The notes below the pieces were generated by a model. The model saw nothing but the letters and a program-made list of their open reading frames with translations. It was not told the DNA's origin and did no database searches. The translations under genes were made by a program, and so were the position numbers. This document shows, in pieces, positions 1-5,188 of a stretch of DNA of 6,173 nucleotides (positions within the stretch are counted from its first letter, which is position 1; each line of letters begins with the position of its first letter). This DNA comes from an uncultured Erysipelotrichaceae bacterium (lineage in GTDB: Bacteria > Bacillota_I > Bacilli_A > RF39 > UBA660), in NCBI GenBank assembly GCA_902761685.1, contig CACWLI010000030.1, positions 1 to 6,173 on the forward strand, written 5' to 3'.

Positions 1-81
1 AATTTGCCGTTCTCACTTAAACTCTTGGTAAATAATTTAACATAAAAAAATAAGATATAAATATTAAATTATTTACATCTT

Positions 82-119
82 AAAGTATACTTGTAATTTG
101 TACTACTTTTTATTTTTTC
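82..119 (+). terminator. possible rho-independent terminator, plus orientation
   Basis: AAAGTATAC (82-90) can pair with GTACTACTTT (100-109), leaving one bulged C and a nine-base loop, and a T-rich run ending near 119 follows. The T-run lies on the plus-strand side, so this would stop a plus-strand transcript entering from the left edge. It lies just beyond the ispH stop and could also fold in the minus-strand transcript, but there only a short TTT follows. The stem is AT-rich and weak, so the call is tentative. Confidence 0.35.
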
Positions 120-130
120 TATGATATATT

Positions 131-957
131 TTATTTATTTAATGAGTCGTTAAACATATTTATATATTCAATGACTTTATCAATGCTTTCCTTTGAAGTT
201 GATGCACCTGATATAATGCCAATTTTATCTCTATCACTAAATTTTACATTATTAAAATCTTTAGTATCTTTAATTAAATATGAGTTATTGCAATATGTTG
301 ATGCTATTTTATAAAGTTCTTTAGTATTGGAACTATTTTTACCTCCAATAACTATCATCTTATCAACAGATTTTGATAAATTTATTGCTTCTATTTGTCT
401 TTTTTTTGTTACATCACAAATAGTTTTGTCTATTACTATGTTAATATTATCATCAAAAGATTTCTTTAACTCTCATATACATTATTTAATGATGATTTGT
501 GAATTTCTTTGCATACTCTAGGAATGTCTTCTAAATCTTCTATTATATCGCAATTATTTTCTATATAACTTAAAATTCCTAATGGTTCAGGATGATTTTT
601 TTTGCCTATTATCACAATGAAAGATTTATTTTTTTTTTGAATTTTATTAAGTATGATTTTTATTTTTTCACAAGTTAGATCAATAACTTCAATATTTTTT
701 TCTTTTGCTGTATCTATAATACTTTTTTCTGCTCCATGTGCTCTTATAATAAGAACACTATTTCTAGGTACATCATCAATACTATTTACTATTACTAATC
801 CTTTGTTCTCCAATTTATCTATTACATTTTCATTATGAACTAATTGTCCTATGCAATAGATATTTTTTTTATTAGATTGCAATAATTCTAATGTTTTATT
901 TACACAATAATTAACTCCAGAACAAAATCCACATTGTTTACTACAAATTATTTGCAT
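131..957 (-). pseudogene. ispH: ispH (lytB), 4-hydroxy-3-methylbut-2-enyl diphosphate reductase, broken by internal deletion/frameshift
   Basis: IspH is the cytoplasmic [4Fe-4S] enzyme that performs the last step of the MEP isoprenoid pathway, reducing HMBPP to IPP and DMAPP. The first frame (957 to 466, 163 codons) holds the cluster cysteine in CGFCSGV (C12), HN (H41), IRAHG (H74), the second cluster cysteine in DLTC (C96) and HPE (H122, E124). It then ends at TAA after NNVYES. The second frame, readable from about 472 to 131, carries ELKKSF, TICDVTKKRQ (third cluster cysteine), GGKNSSNT and SGAST, and ends at TAA. About 15 residues that should contain the QTT motif are missing at the junction, and the frame changes there. 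Otherwise order and spacing match the family, about 290 residues if repaired. The ATG at 957 is 12 bases after the restored arsR stop. Motifs are somewhat divergent (DLTCEK rather than DxTCP; NYC after CGFCSGV). Family assignment is secure; whether the lesion is biological or an assembly error is open. Confidence 0.85.
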
Positions 958-969
958 AACATTTACTTC

Positions 970-1345
970 TTATCTTTCATTAATATGATCTAAACCATTT
1001 GTAAAAATTGTTTTGATATGTTCATCTGATATAGAATAATACATCATTTTTCCATCTTTTCTTGGCTTAGCAACTAGCAACTCCAAATTGTCTTAATATT
1101 TTTAATTGATGAGAAGTCGCTGATTGCGTAATATTTAAAATTGTAGCAATATCGCAAACACATAGTTCTTGCAAACATAGTAATTGAATTATTCTTATTC
1201 TTGTTAAATCACCAAATATCTTAAAAAACTCTGACAAATTATAAGATTTTTGTTCTGAAAGCATTTCTTTTTTTAATTTTTCAACAATATCTGGATGTAT
1301 TATTGTTTCTTCACATTTATCTATAAATTCATTTTCTTTTACCAT
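970..1345 (-). pseudogene. ArsR/SmtB-family metal-sensing repressor, frameshifted by a 7-bp tandem duplication
   Basis: This is a winged-helix repressor of the CadC/SmtB/ZiaR kind that normally releases DNA when Zn, Cd or Pb binds. The intact frame from ATG 1345 encodes an N-terminal C11, the alpha-3 metal motif ELCVCD (C62, C64) and the recognition helix around TQSATSHQLKILRQFG. It then reads VASC and stops at 1067-1069. The rest of the wing and alpha-5 continue in another frame to TAA at 970-972: KPRKDGKMMYYS, then DEHIKT through GLDHINE. Deleting one 7-bp copy gives a seamless 122-residue protein with the alpha-5 ligands D105, H107, H118 and E121 spaced exactly as in SmtB. AGGAGG (1350-1355) overlaps the ATPase TAG stop, four bases before the ATG, which suggests translational coupling. 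As written the product is 92 residues, lacking the wing and alpha-5, and probably cannot repress normally. Confidence 0.9.
1068..1081. repeat. perfect 7-bp tandem duplication (TAGCAAC x2) inside the repressor gene
   Basis: TAGCAAC at 1068-1074 is followed directly by TAGCAAC at 1075-1081; on the coding strand this reads GTTGCTA twice. Seven is not a multiple of three, so the second copy shifts the frame and brings TAA into frame two codons later. Removing one copy gives G-V-A-K-P-R-K-D-G-K, the expected start of the ArsR wing. This is the usual product of replication slippage and is in principle revertible. Confidence 0.95.
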
Positions 1346-1353
1346 TTTTCCTC

Positions 1354-3492
1354 CTAATCTTTAATATTTAAACATCTAAGAGAATTAATGACAGCAACAA
1401 TAGTTACACCAACATCTGCAATAACTGCTTGCCATATTGTAGTTATACCTACTATTCCAAGTAATATAGCAGTTACTTTTATTAACATTGCTAAAGTAAT
1501 ATTTGTAATTACTATTCTTCTAGTTTTTTTGGCAATTTTTAAGGCAGTTGTTAGTTTTGATATTTCATCTGTCATAATTACAACATCTGATGCCTCTATG
1601 GCTGAATCTGATCCAATGCTACCCATACTTATTCCAATATCAGCTCTCATAATTACAGGTGCATCATTGATACCATCACCAACAAATGCTATATTTTGAT
1701 TTGGATTTTTATTATTTAATAGTTTTTCAAATTCTTCTACTTTTTGAGTTGGCAACAATTCGGCTTTAAAATCATCTAAATTTAATTCTGTAGCAATACT
1801 TTTAGCAATTTCTTTATTATCACCTGTTAGCATCATTAACTTGCTGATACCAAATTTCTTTAGTTCCCTGATAGCACCTTTAGCATCATTTTTTATTATA
1901 TCAGATATTACTATATAACCACAATATTTTTTATCCACTGCTAAATGCATAATTGTACCAACATTTACATCCTTACTATATTCTATTTTTTCTTTATTAA
2001 ATAGTTTTGTATTACCAACAATTACTTGTTTTCCAAAGACATTTGCTTTTATACCATATCCTGATAATTCTTCATAATTTTTTATTTTATTTTTATCTAT
2101 TTCCTTATTTTCTTTATTAAATAATTTATATTCATTTATTATTGAAGTAGCAATAGGATGAATAGAAAAACTTTCAGCATAAGCACAATATTTTAAGATT
2201 TCTTCTTTAGTATGATTTTTTGATGGAACAATTTTAGTTACTTTAAATACACCTTCTGTAAGTGTTCCCGTTTTATCAAAAACTATCGTATCTACATTAT
2301 TTAATGCCTCTAAATAATTTGAACCTTTTATTAATATTCCTTTTTTAGAAGCACAACCTATACCACCAAAATAACTTAATGGAATTGAAATAACCAAGGC
2401 ACATGGACAAGATATAACTAAACATACTAAAGCTCTATAAATCCACTCTGTAAATGTAGCATTTGGCATTATTAAAGGTGGAATAATAGCAATGAGTACA
2501 GCAAGACTAACAACTATTGGAGTATATATTTTAGCAAATTTTGTTATAAACTTTTCGGTATTTGCTTTTTTACTAGAAGCATTTTCAACTAATTCTAATA
2601 TTTTTGAAATCGTAGAATTTTCAAATGTATTTGTTACTTTGATAGTTAAAAGTTTTTGAGTATTAATCATTCCACTTAATACTTCATCATTAACATTTAC
2701 TTCTTTTGGTATAGATTCCCCTGTAAGAGCTACTGTATCCACAAAAGAGTTTCCATCAATGATTATTCCATCTAAAGGAATTTTCTCACCATTTTTTACA
2801 ATTATAATATCACCAATATTTACCTCGTTAGGTGATACTTTTTTTACTTTATCATTTACTTTTAAATTAGCATAATCTGGTCTTATATTCATTAAATCAG
2901 CAATAGATTTTCTTGAACGATCAACGGCTTTGTCTTGTAAAAATTCACCTATCTTATAGAATAGCATTACTGCCACACCTTCTTTAAACTCACCAATGGC
3001 AAAAGCTCCAATCGTAGATATGCTCATTAAGAATGTTTCATCAAATACTTTCCCTCTAAACATATTTTTTATTGCTTTAAAGATAATATCATATCCAATT
3101 ATGATATATGATATTAAGAATATTGCAAATTTAAAACCATCATTTACATTTAAAAATATTCCTAGTAAACATAGAATCCCACTAATGATAATTTTGGCTA
3201 GTGCTATTTTTTCTTCATCCTCTTCTTCGTCATCATCATCTCCATTATCATTATCTTGCTCTTTTAATTCTTTACTAATTTCTAATAATTTTACATCTGG
3301 TTCAATGCTTTTAACAATATCATCTATTTTAGATATTACATTATTTTCTTTTACATCTTCCTTTAATTCTAATGTCAAAGTTTTAGTAGTAAAATTAATA
3401 CTTGCACTTTTTATTTCGTTTAATTTATTAATTTTCTCTTCCATTTTAGCTGCACAGTTTGCACATCCTAATCCTTTTAAAATATATTTCAT
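1354..3492 (-). CDS. cadA: Zn2+/Cd2+/Pb2+-exporting P1B-type ATPase (CadA/ZntA family)
   Basis: This inner-membrane pump uses ATP to export divalent soft metals. From the chosen start the protein is 712 residues, a normal length. Residues 1-70 form a heavy-metal-associated domain with GLGCANC (C10, C13); the residue before the first Cys is Gly rather than the Asp of E. coli ZntA. An acidic linker (about 80-94) precedes the membrane segments. Catalytic motifs are TGES (257-260), the transmembrane metal site CPC (362-364), the phosphorylated aspartate in DKTGT (D406), HP (445-446), TGD (556-558) and GDGINDAP (605-612). K672 and D693 in the last two membrane helices match the Lys/Asp pair typical of the Zn/Cd/Pb subgroup (P1B-2) and argue against a copper pump. 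ATG 3492 is preferred over ATG 3513 because GAGGAGG sits five bases before it and lies inside the longer reading frame, and because family proteins start close to the HMA strand. The stop overlaps the repressor's ribosome-binding site. Exact metal (Zn or Cd) cannot be read from sequence. Confidence 0.95.
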   Translation of the reverse strand: MKYILKGLGCANCAAKMEEKINKLNEIKSASINFTTKTLTLELKEDVKENNVISKIDDIVKSIEPDVKLLEISKELKEQDNDNGDDDDEEEDEEKIALAKIIISGILCLLGIFLNVNDGFKFAIFLISYIIIGYDIIFKAIKNMFRGKVFDETFLMSISTIGAFAIGEFKEGVAVMLFYKIGEFLQDKAVDRSRKSIADLMNIRPDYANLKVNDKVKKVSPNEVNIGDIIIVKNGEKIPLDGIIIDGNSFVDTVALTGESIPKEVNVNDEVLSGMINTQKLLTIKVTNTFENSTISKILELVENASSKKANTEKFITKFAKIYTPIVVSLAVLIAIIPPLIMPNATFTEWIYRALVCLVISCPCALVISIPLSYFGGIGCASKKGILIKGSNYLEALNNVDTIVFDKTGTLTEGVFKVTKIVPSKNHTKEEILKYCAYAESFSIHPIATSIINEYKLFNKENKEIDKNKIKNYEELSGYGIKANVFGKQVIVGNTKLFNKEKIEYSKDVNVGTIMHLAVDKKYCGYIVISDIIKNDAKGAIRELKKFGISKLMMLTGDNKEIAKSIATELNLDDFKAELLPTQKVEEFEKLLNNKNPNQNIAFVGDGINDAPVIMRADIGISMGSIGSDSAIEASDVVIMTDEISKLTTALKIAKKTRRIVITNITLAMLIKVTAILLGIVGITTIWQAVIADVGVTIVAVINSLRCLNIKD

Positions 3493-3497
3493 AAAAT

Positions 3498-3504
3498 CCT
3501 CCTC
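3498..3504 (-). promoter_or_regulatory. strong ribosome-binding site that fixes the ATPase start
   Basis: The minus strand reads GAGGAGG, then five bases, then ATG at 3492-3490. An in-frame ATG seven codons further upstream (3513-3511) has no comparable site, and starting there would put this Shine-Dalgarno sequence inside the coding region. Confidence 0.8.
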
Positions 3505-3508
3505 ACAT

Positions 3509-3533
3509 TTCATATATGTTCATATATTCATAT
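3509..3533 (-). promoter_or_regulatory. three ATATGAA repeats, candidate ArsR-family operator
   Basis: On the minus strand ATATGAA occurs at 3533-3527, 3525-3519 and 3515-3509, immediately downstream of the -10 box and covering the expected start site and early leader. ArsR/SmtB repressors of metal-ATPase operons commonly bind AT-rich TGAA/TTCA-containing sites at this position. These copies are direct rather than a clean inverted repeat; the only good dyad is the short CATATATG at 3511-3518. The operator role is therefore inferred from position and context. Confidence 0.45.
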
Positions 3534-3535
3534 AT

Positions 3536-3563
3536 ATTATATGATTTTATTTTTATATGTCAA
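3536..3563 (-). promoter_or_regulatory. sigma-A-type promoter of the metal-efflux operon
   Basis: The minus strand carries a perfect -35 TTGACA (3563-3558), a 16-base spacer and a perfect -10 TATAAT (3541-3536). Transcription would start near 3529, about 37 bases before the ATPase ATG. Both hexamers match the consensus exactly and the promoter directly precedes the operon, although TATAAT alone is a weak signal in such AT-rich DNA. Confidence 0.75.
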
Positions 3564-3608
3564 TATATTTTTAAGTTTTCTTGTATTTTTATAATAATAT
3601 ACTGCAAC

Positions 3609-3624
3609 ACAAATTACTATTTGT
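3609..3624. other. small perfect hairpin between the two operons
   Basis: ACAAAT (3609-3614) and ATTTGT (3619-3624) form a perfect six-base stem with a four-base loop. No T-run follows closely on either strand, so it is not a convincing terminator. It could be a protein-binding dyad or a 5' stem of a transcript from the possible promoter at 3632-3640. Confidence 0.3.
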
Positions 3625-3631
3625 CTTTCTA

Positions 3632-3640
3632 ATTATACCA
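3632..3640 (-). promoter_or_regulatory. possible extended -10 promoter upstream of the efflux operon
   Basis: The minus strand reads TGGTATAAT, an extended -10 (TGnTATAAT), with no good -35 at 16-18 bases upstream. It would start a transcript close to the ACAAAT/ATTTGT hairpin and read into the efflux operon about 95 bases before the main promoter. The AT-rich background makes chance matches common. Confidence 0.25.
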
Positions 3641-3689
3641 TATTTTTTTAATTTTAATTGAGCGTAATATTAAAATATTCCGATTACTT

Positions 3690-4355
3690 TTATTTTAATA
3701 TTGTTGCTTTACCACCACAATATTTTGTAGTCAGTTCTATTATTTCGTTAGCGACTTTTTCTAGTTCTTCATATGTATTTTCTTCATTACCTATAATAAA
3801 ATATAATACGTTTTTAGATTCTTCAGTTACTTTAGTTTTATCAACTTGTCTTATATCTAACCAACAAATAACATCATTATTATCATCAACAAATGAATAT
3901 TCACCATTACCTACAGTTTTTGATTCTTCACTACCCAATGGAATAAAATTCTCACTTCCATCAGTTATTTTTAAATGTACATTACCTGTTACCTTATCAA
4001 TATCATGAGCTCCTAAACATAGTTTAGACTCAATTGATGCTATATTATAAATATCAACTGCTTTGTTAATTTGAACAAGTCCTTCTCTCTTAACTAACAG
4101 TTTAATAAGATTTTCTGAAGCAGGAAGATTCTTTCTTCTTGGAACTCCTACTTTATTATGCAAAATATAAAAACCTTCAATTACTTTGTCATCTTTTATA
4201 TCATAATCTTTATATTTTAAAATTAATTCTTGTATCTTATTTTCTCTCCATACATCAAATTCTTTATTTGGAGTTTTATTATCTAGTTCTTCTATTTTTA
4301 ATCCTAATATTTTAATACCTAAATCTTTTACTTTATCTTCTACAATGAATTCCAT
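3690..4355 (-). CDS. stand-alone B3/B4 domain protein (PheRS-beta-like tRNA editing/binding domain)
   Basis: The 221-residue product matches the solo B3/B4 family, related to the B3/B4 module of phenylalanyl-tRNA synthetase beta, which there hydrolyses mischarged Tyr-tRNAPhe. Recognisable parts are an N-terminal alpha/beta region, VGVPRRKNLPAS (70-80), the family core NKAVDIYNIASIESKL (97-112) followed by LGAHDIDKVTGN, then IPLGSEES, a GEYSFVDD segment and a C-terminal helical section. There is no signal peptide or membrane segment, so it is cytoplasmic. The ATG overlaps the ttcA stop by one base (TAATG) and GAGGTG (4369-4364) lies eight bases before it, so it is very likely translated with ttcA. 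It is last in the operon. Its substrate is unknown; trans-editing of a misacylated tRNA is an inference from family and neighbours. Confidence 0.75.
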   Translation of the reverse strand: MEFIVEDKVKDLGIKILGLKIEELDNKTPNKEFDVWRENKIQELILKYKDYDIKDDKVIEGFYILHNKVGVPRRKNLPASENLIKLLVKREGLVQINKAVDIYNIASIESKLCLGAHDIDKVTGNVHLKITDGSENFIPLGSEESKTVGNGEYSFVDDNNDVICWLDIRQVDKTKVTEESKNVLYFIIGNEENTYEELEKVANEIIELTTKYCGGKATILK

Positions 4356-5188
4356 TATTTATTCACCTCGTATTCATCTAGAAAAGAATGTTCTTCTCCA
4401 TCTTTATGCCAACCAAGAATACAATTCATATTAACATTTTCTAATGCTTTAAATATGTTATGATCTACATCTGGATTTATCTTTCTCATGTTTTTAATAA
4501 GTTCTTTCATTTCTTTTCTTTTACTTGTTCCATCATTTATTAAAGAGCAACCTTCAGTAAATCTACATGCACAATTAATAAATGTTAGCTCATTATGTTT
4601 TCTCCAAGATATTATATCTTCTTCTTTTACAAGTAACATGGGTCTAATTAATTCTATACCTTTAAAATTATCACTATGAAGTTTTGGCATCATTGTTTTT
4701 ACTTCTGCACCATAAAACATTGATAAAAGAGTTGTTTCAATAAAGTCATCAAAGTGATGTCCTAAAGCAATTTTATTACATCCTAAATCTTGTGCCTTTT
4801 TATATAAATATCCTCTCCTCATTCTTGCACATAAATAACATGGACTTTTACCATCAGCATTAGCTACTACATCAAATATATCTGATTCAAATATTTCAAT
4901 TGGAACATTTAATGTTTTGGCATTATCTTCTATAAAACTTCTATTATATTCATTATATCCAGGATCCATTACTACATAATGAGCATTGAATTTAACTTTA
5001 CCATGCCTTTGTAATTCTTGAATTAATTTTGATAATAAAAACGAATCCTTTCCCCCAGAAATACATACCATAATATTATCATTATCTTGGATAAGTTCAT
5101 AATCACTTACGCCTTTAACAAATCTACTCCATATTTCTTTTCTATACTTTTTTATAATACTTCTTTCAATTTCTTTATATTTTTCCAT
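4355..5188 (-). CDS. ttcA: TtcA-family PP-loop tRNA thiolase (probable 2-thiocytidine synthesis)
   Basis: TtcA enzymes adenylate a cytidine in tRNA (C32 in E. coli) and insert sulfur using a [4Fe-4S] cluster, in the cytoplasm. The 277-residue protein has the N-type ATP pyrophosphatase P-loop SGGKDS (44-49), the CxxC pair of CYLC (C117, C120) followed by ARMRRG, and GHHFDDFIETTLLSMFYG (143-160), highly typical of the TtcA/TilS-like PP-loop group. Downstream NCACRFTEGC supplies C206, C208 and C214, one of which should be the third cluster ligand. TilS is unlikely because the Cys motifs are TtcA-like. ATG 5188 follows the desulfurase TAG with no gap; AAGGAA nine bases upstream of the ATG lies within the desulfurase gene. 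The upstream desulfurase is the natural sulfur donor. Position C32 is inferred from the family; Gram-positive members are less studied and may modify another site. Confidence 0.8.
   Translation of the reverse strand: MEKYKEIERSIIKKYRKEIWSRFVKGVSDYELIQDNDNIMVCISGGKDSFLLSKLIQELQRHGKVKFNAHYVVMDPGYNEYNRSFIEDNAKTLNVPIEIFESDIFDVVANADGKSPCYLCARMRRGYLYKKAQDLGCNKIALGHHFDDFIETTLLSMFYGAEVKTMMPKLHSDNFKGIELIRPMLLVKEEDIISWRKHNELTFINCACRFTEGCSLINDGTSKRKEMKELIKNMRKINPDVDHNIFKALENVNMNCILGWHKDGEEHSFLDEYEVNK

Noticed and set aside
1..45. Plus-strand open frame entering from the left edge and ending in TAA at 43-45 (NLPFSLKLLVNNLT)
   Set aside because: Fourteen codons are too few to prove a gene. The peptide faintly resembles the LPFSxKxLLENL segment near the start of aconitase, but a stop follows at once and no further similarity appears. 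The hairpin at 82-119 would suit a plus-strand gene end, nothing more.
464..480. Programmed frameshift or recoded TGA (Trp) to join the two ispH frames
   Set aside because: Simple slippage cannot restore the missing QTT segment. Reading TGA (473-475) as Trp only extends the second frame three codons to a TAA at 482-484.
3493..3513. ATPase start at ATG 3513 (seven residues longer)
   Set aside because: That start would place the strong GAGGAGG site inside the gene and has no good ribosome-binding site of its own.
2996..3544. 182-codon plus-strand open frame across the ATPase N-terminal region
   Set aside because: It is antisense to the well-supported ATPase, and its Ser-rich run is the shadow of the acidic linker. 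Shorter plus-strand frames at 327-521, 653-838, 1388-1699, 3658-4008 and 4488-4679 are rejected for the same reason.
3660..3692. Terminator after the B3/B4 gene from the AATATT/AATATT dyad on the minus strand
   Set aside because: The stem is purely A/T with a two-base loop and no T-run follows on the minus strand, so it is indistinguishable from AT-rich background.
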